A stretch of 64,000 bases of DNA from contig JAPLDH010000033.1 of NCBI GenBank assembly GCA_026391355.1, positions 1 to 64,000 on the forward strand. Direction: 5' to 3'. Below the pieces are notes generated by a model, which was given only the letters and a program-made list of their open reading frames with translations, was not told the DNA's origin and did not search any database. Source of the stretch: Bacteroidota bacterium (GTDB lineage: Bacteria; Bacteroidota; Bacteroidia; Bacteroidales; FEN-979). Below, one piece after another: positions 8,261 through 16,360 of the stretch (positions within the stretch are counted from its first letter, which is position 1; every line of letters starts with the position of its first letter). Position numbers and translations under genes: made by a program.

Positions 8261-9235
8261 ATGGAAACAATCATTCCTCCTGTTGAACCCAAGTTACTGG
8301 AACATGAACTGACCGATAACAAGTTTGTCCGTAACACAAATAATGGGCATAACAAAATATATGTTTTCACAGCGCATGATTCCCCGAATCTGATGAGAGA
8401 AGTCGGAAGGCTTCGAGAAATTACATTTCGTGATGCCGGAGGCGGAACAGGCAAAGCCGTGGATATTGACCTGTTTGACCTCGCTGATAAACCTTTTCAG
8501 CAACTGATCGTATGGAATCCTGAAATGAAAGAAATTATCGGTGGTTACCGGTTTATTCATGGTCAAGATATACCATATAATTCTGATGGAGGCCTGCATT
8601 GCGCTACTGCTGAACTATTTAACTTTTCCGATAAGTTTGTACGTGATTACCTCTCCCTTTCGATTGAACTGGGCCGGTCATTTGTTCAACCCGAATATCA
8701 GCCAACCGTAAACCTGAAAAAAGGAATGTATTCCCTTGATAATCTTTGGGACGGGCTTGGGGCTATGATTATTGACAATCCCGAAATCAAGTACTTCTTT
8801 GGAAAAATGACGATGTACACCGATTACAACCGGACAGCCAGGGACATAATCCATCACTTTCTTTCAAAATATTTTCCTGATAATGAACATCTTCTGACTC
8901 CCAGAATTCCCATCAGGATCGAGACTGATCCCGGGTTTTTGTCCAACATATTTGTCGGTGAAACATATTCGGAAAATTATAAAATCCTTATTCACCAGAT
9001 CCGAATACTGAATGAGCATATTCCTGCACTTGTCAATGCTTACATGAACCTCTCCCCGACCATGAGAACCTTTGGTACCTCGATCAATGCGGCATTTGGA
9101 GGTGTAGAAGAAACGGGTATCATGATCTCCATTGAAGACATCTATCCCCGGAAAAAAGAACGTCACCTGGCTTCCTACATGCACCGGTTTTCATCTCTCA
9201 AAGGACTGAAATTCAGGAGAAAGAAAAAAGAATGA
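8261..9235 (+). CDS. glsB: N-acyltransferase, GlsB-like (OlsB/PF13444 family)
   Basis: This is a GNAT-fold acyltransferase of the hemolysin/OlsB type, which uses acyl-ACP to N-acylate a small amine. GlsB acylates glycine as the first step of glycine-lipid synthesis. The sequence shows the family blocks around LREITFRDAGGGTGK, IIGGYRFIHG, LSIELGRSFVQPEYQ and the downstream KYFFGKMTMY. It lies 119 bases after the glsA-like gene on the same strand. The C-terminus is strongly basic (FRRKKKE), which may help membrane association. Family assignment is good; glycine as substrate is inferred from the neighbour pair. Confidence 0.78.
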   Translation: METIIPPVEPKLLEHELTDNKFVRNTNNGHNKIYVFTAHDSPNLMREVGRLREITFRDAGGGTGKAVDIDLFDLADKPFQQLIVWNPEMKEIIGGYRFIHGQDIPYNSDGGLHCATAELFNFSDKFVRDYLSLSIELGRSFVQPEYQPTVNLKKGMYSLDNLWDGLGAMIIDNPEIKYFFGKMTMYTDYNRTARDIIHHFLSKYFPDNEHLLTPRIPIRIETDPGFLSNIFVGETYSENYKILIHQIRILNEHIPALVNAYMNLSPTMRTFGTSINAAFGGVEETGIMISIEDIYPRKKERHLASYMHRFSSLKGLKFRRKKKE

Positions 9236-9286
9236 AAGCGGCTGAATGGTTATTTGAATAATGAACAATTTTGGCAGAAAAAACGT

Positions 9287-9880
9287 ATGATAATTGAAAC
9301 CTCAGCCTTTATTTGCAGTTCCCCAAACTTCAAGTCCTGTCCCGATAGTGATTATCCGGAATTTGCATTTATCGGGCGCTCCAATGTTGGCAAGTCTTCG
9401 CTGATCAATTTTCTCCTCAACAGGAAGGGCCTGGCCAAAGTTTCACAACAACCAGGAAAAACACGCATGGTCAATCATTTCTATGTAAATAACAAATGGT
9501 ATCTTGTTGACCTTCCGGGATATGGGTACGCAAAAATTCCCCTGAAAGAACGGGAGCGATTGGAAACTCTCATTTATCAATACCTCTCGAAGAGAAAAAA
9601 CCTGGAACATACATTCCTGCTGATTGACTCACGGTTAAATCCTCAACCTGCGGATACCCGGTTTATGACCTGGATGGTTTCCCATCATAATTCCTTTACG
9701 ATCCTTTTTACAAAATCCGATAAACTGACAAAAAACCGGTTGACCCAAAACCTCAATAACTACAAAAAAATTCTTATGGAATTTAATTTTTACCCCGAGC
9801 GGGTTATCCCTGTTTCTGTCATTACCCGAACAGGTAAAGATGAAATTCTTCAAACCATTGAATCCGTTTTGAATTCTTGA
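9287..9880 (+). CDS. engB: Ribosome biogenesis GTP-binding protein EngB/YsxC
   Basis: This is an essential small GTPase that helps assemble the large ribosomal subunit. Motifs are visible in order: G1 GRSNVGKSS, G3 DLPGYGYAK, and G4 TKSDK. The ATG at 9287 gives 197 residues, normal for the family. An upstream TTG at 9254 would add 11 residues not expected at the N-terminus. Its stop is only two bases before the next start, so the 2-epimerase gene is probably translated from the same message. Confidence 0.93.
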   Translation: MIIETSAFICSSPNFKSCPDSDYPEFAFIGRSNVGKSSLINFLLNRKGLAKVSQQPGKTRMVNHFYVNNKWYLVDLPGYGYAKIPLKERERLETLIYQYLSKRKNLEHTFLLIDSRLNPQPADTRFMTWMVSHHNSFTILFTKSDKLTKNRLTQNLNNYKKILMEFNFYPERVIPVSVITRTGKDEILQTIESVLNS

Positions 9881-9882
9881 TT

Positions 9883-10941
9883 ATGAAAATTGTTACCATT
9901 ATTGGTGCACGTCCTCAATTCATTAAAGCTGCAACCGTTTCCCGCCAATTCCGGGGAGTCCCTGATATCCATGAAATACTTGTTCATACAGGCCAGCATT
10001 ATGATGAGAATATGTCGGAAGTCTTCTTTCGTGAACTCGAAATTCCCCTGCCCGATTTCAATCTTGGGGTTGGTTCAGGAACACACGCTTATCAAACCGG
10101 CATGATGATGATTAAAATCGAGGAGGTCCTCTTACGCGAAAAACCCGACTTTACGTTGGTTTACGGAGATACAAACTCAACCATTGCCGGTAGTCTCTCA
10201 TCCGTAAAACTTCACATCCCGGTTGCCCACGTGGAAGCCGGTTTGAGAAGCTTCAACCGTTCAATGCCTGAAGAGATCAACCGCATTGTGACCGACCGTA
10301 TCTCTGACCTTTTGTTCGCACCAACCACGACAGCTATTAAAAACCTTGAAAATGAAGGGCTCGCAGGTAATGCTTGTTTTACAGGCGATGTTATGTATGA
10401 TTCCGTTCTTTATTACGCTGCCTCCATCCGCAGCAACCCTGAAAAATTCAATACTAAAGGAATACCCGGCCTGTATCTGCTGGCTACCATTCACCGGGCA
10501 GAAAATACCGACAATCCTGAAAATATTCTCAATATTCTTGAAGCATTTTCCAGAATAGATTATCCGGTGATCTTTCCTGTTCATCCACGTACCCGGAAAG
10601 TGATCTCTTCGATTGCTGATATCCCCTCAAATGTACATGTCATTAATCCGGTCGGGTATCTGGAAATGCTGAAATTAACAATGAACGCGCATAAAGTGAT
10701 TACCGATTCCGGTGGATTACAAAAAGAAGCTTATTTTCTTGGAAAACAGTGCATTACCATTCGCAATGAGACAGAATGGGTGGAAACCCTGCATGATCAT
10801 TGGAATATCCTTACAGGTACCCTGCCCGGGAAGATATTGGAGGCAATTCATAGCAACATTCCGATATCCCCCCGCAAAACAGAGTTTGGTAATGGAAAAG
10901 CTGGTGCGGTGATCCTTGAAAAACTGCATGGAAGAGTATAA
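9883..10941 (+). CDS. wecB: UDP-N-acetylglucosamine 2-epimerase (non-hydrolysing)
   Basis: This enzyme interconverts UDP-GlcNAc and UDP-ManNAc, supplying ManNAc-type sugars for surface polysaccharide. The family signature is clear: GARPQFIKAA at the N-terminus, HTGQHYDENM, HVEAGLRSFN with PEEINR, and DSGGLQKEA near the C-terminus. The ATG at 9883 is chosen because it is two bases after engB and starts right at the first beta strand; an in-frame TTG at 9877 lies inside engB. A second, clearly different paralogue lies at 28996. Confidence 0.92.
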   Translation: MKIVTIIGARPQFIKAATVSRQFRGVPDIHEILVHTGQHYDENMSEVFFRELEIPLPDFNLGVGSGTHAYQTGMMMIKIEEVLLREKPDFTLVYGDTNSTIAGSLSSVKLHIPVAHVEAGLRSFNRSMPEEINRIVTDRISDLLFAPTTTAIKNLENEGLAGNACFTGDVMYDSVLYYAASIRSNPEKFNTKGIPGLYLLATIHRAENTDNPENILNILEAFSRIDYPVIFPVHPRTRKVISSIADIPSNVHVINPVGYLEMLKLTMNAHKVITDSGGLQKEAYFLGKQCITIRNETEWVETLHDHWNILTGTLPGKILEAIHSNIPISPRKTEFGNGKAGAVILEKLHGRV

Positions 10942-11021
10942 ATCTTTTTAACATTCCTTCTTGTCTATTGTAAATTTCCTTGCATACCTGCGGGTTTAAC
11001 CAAAATTTTATACTTAATATC

Positions 11022-11058
11022 TTGCATTTTAAAAATAAAAAGAGTAATTTTGTTACTC
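11022..11058 (+). promoter_or_regulatory. Promoter and inverted repeat at the head of the polysaccharide locus
   Basis: TTG at 11022-11024, a 20-base spacer, and TAATTTTG at 11045-11052 give a full Bacteroidota promoter 33 bases before the antiterminator gene. GAGTAA (11042-11047) and TTACTC (11053-11058) form an inverted repeat centred on the -7 box, a possible operator or initial-transcript hairpin. The rest of the 143-base gap after wecB shows nothing else. Confidence 0.7.
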
Positions 11059-11084
11059 AATTATGGAAACCTGTTAATTGACCT

Positions 11085-11594
11085 ATGGATGATCCGGCGA
11101 AATGGTATGCTGTTTATACCAAATCACGAAATGAGAAAAAGCTTACAGGGCGCCTGAATGAGAAGGGAATTGAAGCCTATGTTCCGTTGCGAAAAACGTT
11201 GAAACAATGGTCTGATCGTAAAAAATTTGTCGAAGAACCCCTCATCAGTTCTTATGTTTTCGTGAATATTCAATCTTCCCGTTACTATGATGTTTTAAAT
11301 ACCCAGGGAGCGGTCAGGTATATTTGGTTCAATGGAAAGCCTGCATCCATTCCTGATTCCCAGATCCAGCTATTGAAGATCCTGGCAACATCCGGTTATG
11401 ATGTGGAATGCACTTCAAACAGTCTTCCAAAAGGAAGTCATGTCCGCGTTACCAGTGGTCCCCTGAAAGGTCTGACCGGGGAATTGGTCAATTTTGCCGG
11501 AAATAACAAAGTTATCCTTCGTCTTGATACACTCGATAAAGTGTTGGTGCTGACTATCTCACCATACTTCCTCGAATCGATAGCGGAAAATTAG
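11085..11594 (+). CDS. UpxY-type transcription antiterminator (NusG paralogue)
   Basis: This is a specialised NusG-like factor. UpxY proteins of Bacteroidota prevent premature termination in the leader of their own capsule operon. The NGN domain (about 1-105) starts with WYAVYTKSRNEKK, and a C-terminal KOW domain (about 115-160) contains VTSGPLKGLTGELV. The length of 169 residues is typical. It is the first gene after a strong promoter and precedes the long gapless polysaccharide locus, so it probably acts on that transcript. No partner UpxZ inhibitor gene was recognised next to it. Confidence 0.85.
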   Translation: MDDPAKWYAVYTKSRNEKKLTGRLNEKGIEAYVPLRKTLKQWSDRKKFVEEPLISSYVFVNIQSSRYYDVLNTQGAVRYIWFNGKPASIPDSQIQLLKILATSGYDVECTSNSLPKGSHVRVTSGPLKGLTGELVNFAGNNKVILRLDTLDKVLVLTISPYFLESIAEN

Positions 11595-11672
11595 ATTTCC
11601 GGAATAATATTCTTTTCTTCGGCTATGTCCTGTTTTTATAAAATGGGACTGAAAGGGCGAAGCTGTACTATG

Positions 11673-12233
11673 CTCAATACCTTAATCACCAGCAAAACCC
11701 GCATCAAGCTGCTGCTCCGGTTCTTCCTGAACAGCGATTCGACTTCCTATTTGCGAAATCTGGAGAGTGAATTTGCCGAATCCACCAATGCAATCCGGGT
11801 TGAACTCAATCGTTTTGAGAAAGCAGGATTGCTGATTACATCCCTGAAAGGAAACAGGAAAATCTTCCAGGCCAATCAGAATCATCCTCTCTATTCCGAT
11901 ATTCACAATATCCTTGTTAAATATGTTGGTCTTGACCAGATCATCGACAAAGTGGTTCAATTACTGGGTGGAGTTGAAAAAGCATATATTACAGGTGATC
12001 TTGCCCTGGGGTTGGATGTAAATAGCATTTCCCTTCTGTTGATCGGTGATGACATCAATCGCCAATATCTTGCCAAACTGATTAAAAAAGCTGAAATACT
12101 GATCAATAAGAAGATCACATGTGTGATCCTTCCAGCTCCTGAGGAAAAGGATTACCTGAAGAAGTATCCTGAAGCATTGTTGATCTGGCTGTCAAATCAT
12201 GAAATAAGCTTAAAAGAATCCATTGAAAAGTAA
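11673..12233 (+). CDS. Winged-helix transcriptional regulator with nucleotidyltransferase-like C-terminus
   Basis: The N-terminal half (about 1-75) is a winged helix-turn-helix: TSKTRIKLLLRFF, then a recognition helix around STNAIRVELNRFEKAGLL. The C-terminal half (about 90-165) resembles a degenerate nucleotidyltransferase fold (VEKAYITGDLALGLD). Such proteins often follow UpxY-type genes in Bacteroidota polysaccharide loci and are presumed local regulators. The ATG at 11673 is favoured because the conserved domain begins there; an ATG at 11625 would add 16 residues unlike the family. Confidence 0.7.
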   Translation, partial: LNTLITSKTRIKLLLRFFLNSDSTSYLRNLESEFAESTNAIRVELNRFEKAGLLITSLKGNRKIFQANQNHPLYSDIHNILVKYVGLDQIIDKVVQLLGGVEKAYITGDLALGLDVNSISLLLIGDDINRQYLAKLIKKAEILINKKITCVILPAPEEKDYLKKYPEALLIWLSNHEISLKESIEK

Positions 12234-12771
12234 AATCACAAGTCCTCACATGATTGCGTATAAAACTGACATTGCCCTTGGAACAGCAAAAGTACTTGGA
12301 TTCAATTTAACGAATAATTTCAGACATCCTTTCTTCTCAACATCGGTAAAGGATTTCTGTCAACGGTGGCACATTACTCTTTCATTTTGGCTGCGTGATT
12401 ATCTTTTCCTGCCTTGGGCTTATTTCCTGTCTAAAAATCTTAAAAAAGAATCTTATTTCAACATAAAGACAGAACAGATCATCTATTCCGCAGCAATTTT
12501 TATAACGTTTTTTATTTGTGGTGTCTGGCATGGAAAAGAACCTACCTTCATGTTATGGGGCATTTCGTTTGCTATTCTGCTCATCTGGGCACGGCTTATG
12601 GATAAACCCTTCAGGAAATTCAGGTTTTGGACAGGAATTTCTAAAAATTCAGGTCTTTACAAAACATTTAAGATCCTTCTTACATTCATCCTTATTTCAC
12701 TGATAATGGTTTTCTTCCGGAGTGAGAGCGTGAATGATGCATTTTATATCATCCGGAAGGCACAAAAATAA
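12223..12771 (+). pseudogene. Truncated MBOAT-family O-acyltransferase (C-terminal part only)
   Basis: The sequence matches the C-terminal portion of AlgI/DltB-type membrane O-acyltransferases: TDIALGTAKVLGF, then RWHITLSFWLRDY, and GVWHG carrying the invariant catalytic histidine. Full-length members have about 450-500 residues and roughly ten membrane helices; here only about 170 residues and three or four helices remain. The similarity begins abruptly near 12260, and no N-terminal half is found upstream, where an intact regulator gene lies. This looks like a deletion remnant. A function as a stand-alone peptide cannot be excluded, since the catalytic His is retained. Confidence 0.8.
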
Positions 12772-12795
12772 AAATCACATTCAGTTGCTGACGAA

Positions 12796-14004
12796 ATGAT
12801 TGTCAGATCCAGACCAAAATTCATTTCATACAGGATGTTCAATAACCTTCCATCCAAATCCATTGAAACGGGTGATAAATTATTTTTCAATTATGGCAGA
12901 AGCGCGTTGAAATTTTTTTTCTCTAATTACCGGGATTATTATCAAAAGAAACTCAAAATAGCACTGCAGTCCTTCAATTGCCCGGTAGTGATGGAGGCCA
13001 TATTACAATCAGGAAATATCCCGATACTAATGGATATCAACCTGAAGGATTTCTCGGTTCAATTACAGGAAATCTCCCGTGTCAGTGAAGTTCCGGATAT
13101 ACTCATCCTGACCAGTTACCAGGGAATTCCGCCACAGGAGTACCGGGAAATTGCTGATTATTGCAGATCATCGGGTATCTTCCTGGTGGAAGACCTGTCA
13201 CATACAATCGGATCCGGGATAAATGGCATCATGACTGACACACTTTCAGATGCATCACTCTTTTCCTATGCAATTGACAAACCATTTTCCTGCTATTACG
13301 GAGGAATGTTGAATATTGAACGGATCCGGGATCCTAAGCTCAAAGGATACCTGATCCGGGAATATGAAAAAGTTTCCATTGAAAGCAGCGCCAAGACAGC
13401 ATTTGATCTGAGAATGCTGAAAATATTATTACATTATACGGATCCTGCCAGGTATGATCCCGCTTTCGATATTTCATTTTTCTTTTATTTCCCTAAAATG
13501 GTATTCATTTTCTCCCCCCTTATTTTGTATTTCCCTTTCTTCAGAAGGATTTTTATCGCGGCAGTTTCACGTACCTTCGGTTTTAAAGAGCCTGAATCGA
13601 AGATCACTGTTCTTCGGCTCAGGAACAGGAAGGTCAATTTTATTCTACGGCAGGAAAATGAATTTCACTATGATAAACGGGAAATTGATGCGCTTGAAGA
13701 ATTCCTTTTAAGTATTAAACTGCAACCTGTCCATTTTAAATCATGTGAAATTCACTGGAACAGATACTCGATTTTGGATCCGGATAATAACCTTCGGGAA
13801 GAGCTGAAAAAAATCGGTGTTCAGGCAGGAAATTATAACTGGCCGGTCCCGATGCACATCATGTATGCCGGTAATGAAAACATTGTCGTCAACAATGGAA
13901 ATAGCTATCCCAACAGTGAATTTGCATGCGACCATATCGTCAATATTCCCGTTTGGTGTGATTTCTTCCAAAAAAGAATGAGTAACCGTCAGTATGGACA
14001 ATAA
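12796..14004 (+). CDS. DegT/DnrJ/EryC1-like PLP-fold protein with hydrophobic insert
   Basis: The N-terminal half resembles the DegT/DnrJ/EryC1/StrS sugar aminotransferases. VEDLSHTIGS (131-140) matches the cofactor-binding VEDxxH block, and SYAIDKPFSCYYGGML contains a candidate PLP lysine, Lys162, before the GG. A strongly hydrophobic stretch at about 227-258 is unusual for this cytosolic family and may tether it to the membrane. Overall similarity to true aminotransferases is weak, so the reaction is uncertain. It overlaps the next GNAT gene by 11 bases, indicating coupled translation. Confidence 0.6.
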   Translation: MIVRSRPKFISYRMFNNLPSKSIETGDKLFFNYGRSALKFFFSNYRDYYQKKLKIALQSFNCPVVMEAILQSGNIPILMDINLKDFSVQLQEISRVSEVPDILILTSYQGIPPQEYREIADYCRSSGIFLVEDLSHTIGSGINGIMTDTLSDASLFSYAIDKPFSCYYGGMLNIERIRDPKLKGYLIREYEKVSIESSAKTAFDLRMLKILLHYTDPARYDPAFDISFFFYFPKMVFIFSPLILYFPFFRRIFIAAVSRTFGFKEPESKITVLRLRNRKVNFILRQENEFHYDKREIDALEEFLLSIKLQPVHFKSCEIHWNRYSILDPDNNLREELKKIGVQAGNYNWPVPMHIMYAGNENIVVNNGNSYPNSEFACDHIVNIPVWCDFFQKRMSNRQYGQ

Positions 14005-14998
14005 GCAGAAATACCATCAGTTGTGCAATTCTGAACCGACAATCCCGGTTTTTTCAAAAGCCTGGTGGCTGGATACTGTCTGCGGGATTGATAATTGGGC
14101 TGTTCTGCTCTTTGAGAAAAATGATGAAATTCTGGGGGCTCTTCCCTTTACATGGGTAACAAATAACAGGTATAAACATATATCCCAGCCGTTGTTAACC
14201 CAGAATAATGGTATATGGATTAAATATCCTGATCCACAGCCATATGGAAAACGCTTAAGCTACGAAAAGGAGGTCATGGGCTCCCTGATAACCCAGTTGG
14301 AATTGCTGGATATCTCAACCTACAGGCAGCGGTTTCATTATTCATTCACCAACTGGCTTCCTTTTTATTGGCAGGGATATTCTCAAACCACATTCTATAC
14401 ATACGTAATTGATGATATCTCTGATCTCAGCCGTGTAGAAGAAAACTTTAGCTATGCGAAGAAGAAGAACATTTTGCGAGCAGAGAAAATCATTGAGGTA
14501 AAGTTTGATCTGAGCGCTGAAGAATTCTATAATAATCACAAAGCAACACTATTAAAGCAGGGTCAGGAGATCATTTACCGGTTCGAAGATTTTATAAGAA
14601 TTTATGATGCGGTTTATTCAAGGAATGCAGGCAGGACTATATATGGAACCGACCAGGATGGCAACCTGCACAGCGCCCTGTTCGTCATCTGGGATGAAAT
14701 GAGCGGTTATGATCTGATCAGTACCATCGATCCTGATTTTCGGGATTCCGGGTCTGCTACCCTGCTGGTTCGTGAAATCATCCGTTTTCTGAATGGAAAG
14801 ACACAGAAGTTTGATTTTGAAGGCAGTATGATTGAAAATGTGGAGAACTCTTTTCGTCAGTTTGGCGCTGTTCAGAAACCCTATTTTCTGATCTCTAAAA
14901 CTTTTTCTCCCCGGTTGAAAATGAAGGAGAATTTTAATGAATTCCGAGGTAACCTTAAACTTTGGTTAAATTCAAGAAAAAATTACAAATTCAGATAA
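13994..14998 (+). CDS. GNAT/FemAB-like acyltransferase
   Basis: This is a 334-residue protein of the Acetyltransf_6/FemAB-like type (double GNAT fold). Supporting features are an N-terminal block ending in ILGALPFTWV, a central helix pair of the kind FSYAKKKNILRAEK, and a C-terminal GNAT core with LISTIDPDFRDSGSATLLV followed by FDFEGSM. The family usually transfers amino acids or acyl groups to cell-surface molecules; the substrate is unknown. It overlaps the gene before it and is followed 39 bases later by a polysaccharide deacetylase, one of four such pairs here. Confidence 0.75.
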   Translation: MDNKQKYHQLCNSEPTIPVFSKAWWLDTVCGIDNWAVLLFEKNDEILGALPFTWVTNNRYKHISQPLLTQNNGIWIKYPDPQPYGKRLSYEKEVMGSLITQLELLDISTYRQRFHYSFTNWLPFYWQGYSQTTFYTYVIDDISDLSRVEENFSYAKKKNILRAEKIIEVKFDLSAEEFYNNHKATLLKQGQEIIYRFEDFIRIYDAVYSRNAGRTIYGTDQDGNLHSALFVIWDEMSGYDLISTIDPDFRDSGSATLLVREIIRFLNGKTQKFDFEGSMIENVENSFRQFGAVQKPYFLISKTFSPRLKMKENFNEFRGNLKLWLNSRKNYKFR

Positions 14999-15037
14999 AT
15001 ATTTCCCGCCGGGAATATCAGAAACTTCATAAATAAA

Positions 15038-16345
15038 ATGATCCGGGTCAAACTACCACAAACTTTCCAGCCTGAGCGTCAGTATCTTCTTGAGGTAATC
15101 TTTACGGAATTCCTGGGAATTGAATTCGTCCGTGAATATACGGAGTCATTTGATTATTCTATCCTCCTCGAAAACGGTAAAATATTGATCATCAAGGATT
15201 ATTTTTTCTCCTCGTTAGAAGGGGTTTATCCTTCACAAAAAAATATTCCTGAAAAAGTTGAATACGTTACATTACCCTTTACAAGTGAGAAAGATCTCCC
15301 TCTACTTTACGGAAACCCTGAATTGATTGAGGAATCAGATCAGATCATCTGCCATGTGGACATTTTTGCATCGGTATTTTTTATGCTGACGCGATGGGAA
15401 GAATATGTGGTTGCTGACCGTGATCATTTTAACCGCTTCCCTGCTGAAGCATCGCTTGCTGTAAAAAACAATTTTCTTTTACGGCCTATTGTCAACGAAT
15501 ATATTGAATTCCTGTGGAACCTATTGATTCATTTGGGAATCAATGACCAAAGAAAAGTTTCACAATTCAGGATTGTTCCAACTCATGATATAGATATTAT
15601 CCATTACAGGTATTCAATGCTCAGGTTAATCAATGACATTGCAAAACGAAAGAATGCCGGTATTATCGCAAAAAGAATCAAATACCGCATTACCAATCCT
15701 TTTAACAGCTTCGGGTTCATTATGGACCTGAGTGAAAGAAACGGGTTAACCTCCCACTTCTATTTCATGAGCGGAGGAGAATCGGAATATGAAGGCTTTT
15801 ACAATGTCACCGGTAAAAAGGCAGGATCGATATTTCAGATGATCAGAAAACGCAACCATACCATCGGATTTCATCCCAGCCATAATACATACAACCAGAA
15901 ACAACTTTTCCTGAAGGAGAAGAATATGCTTCAGGAGTCGGTAAATTTAGCGATCACGGAAGGGCGCCAGCATAATCTCAGGTTTGAGGTTCCTGGTACC
16001 TGGCAAATATGGGAGGAGTGTAGTATGCATACGGATTCGTCGATGGGTTATCCGGAATCAGACGGGTTCAGGTGCGGAACCGGAAATGTGTTCAGTGTTT
16101 TCAATTATTTAACACGAAAAAAGTTGTCCCTGAAAGAAAGGCCGCTGATTTTCATGGACAGTACATTCCAACTCTACAGGAAACTTCCCATAACCGAAGT
16201 AAAACCAATTGCAGATTACTATAAATCCGTATGCAGGAAATACAAAATGCCATTTACCCTCCTGTTTCATAATACCTCTTTTGAGGATATTTTCTGGAAT
16301 GGATCGAAAACAATTTATACGAATATTCTTGAAACTGAGAAATAA
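15038..16345 (+). CDS. Polysaccharide deacetylase with N-terminal DUF7033-like domain
   Basis: The first 170 residues resemble the DUF7033 domain often found before NodB domains in Bacteroidota (FMLTRWEEYV is typical). The C-terminal part is a deacetylase with PTHDIDIIHY as motif 1, IGFHPSHNTY as motif 2 and a later FEVPGTWQIW block. It probably removes N-acetyl groups from the locus polysaccharide or its precursor. No signal peptide is visible. It lies between a GNAT gene and the flippase gene, all closely spaced. Confidence 0.85.
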   Translation: MIRVKLPQTFQPERQYLLEVIFTEFLGIEFVREYTESFDYSILLENGKILIIKDYFFSSLEGVYPSQKNIPEKVEYVTLPFTSEKDLPLLYGNPELIEESDQIICHVDIFASVFFMLTRWEEYVVADRDHFNRFPAEASLAVKNNFLLRPIVNEYIEFLWNLLIHLGINDQRKVSQFRIVPTHDIDIIHYRYSMLRLINDIAKRKNAGIIAKRIKYRITNPFNSFGFIMDLSERNGLTSHFYFMSGGESEYEGFYNVTGKKAGSIFQMIRKRNHTIGFHPSHNTYNQKQLFLKEKNMLQESVNLAITEGRQHNLRFEVPGTWQIWEECSMHTDSSMGYPESDGFRCGTGNVFSVFNYLTRKKLSLKERPLIFMDSTFQLYRKLPITEVKPIADYYKSVCRKYKMPFTLLFHNTSFEDIFWNGSKTIYTNILETEK

Positions 16346-16360
16346 GAAAAACATATTCTG

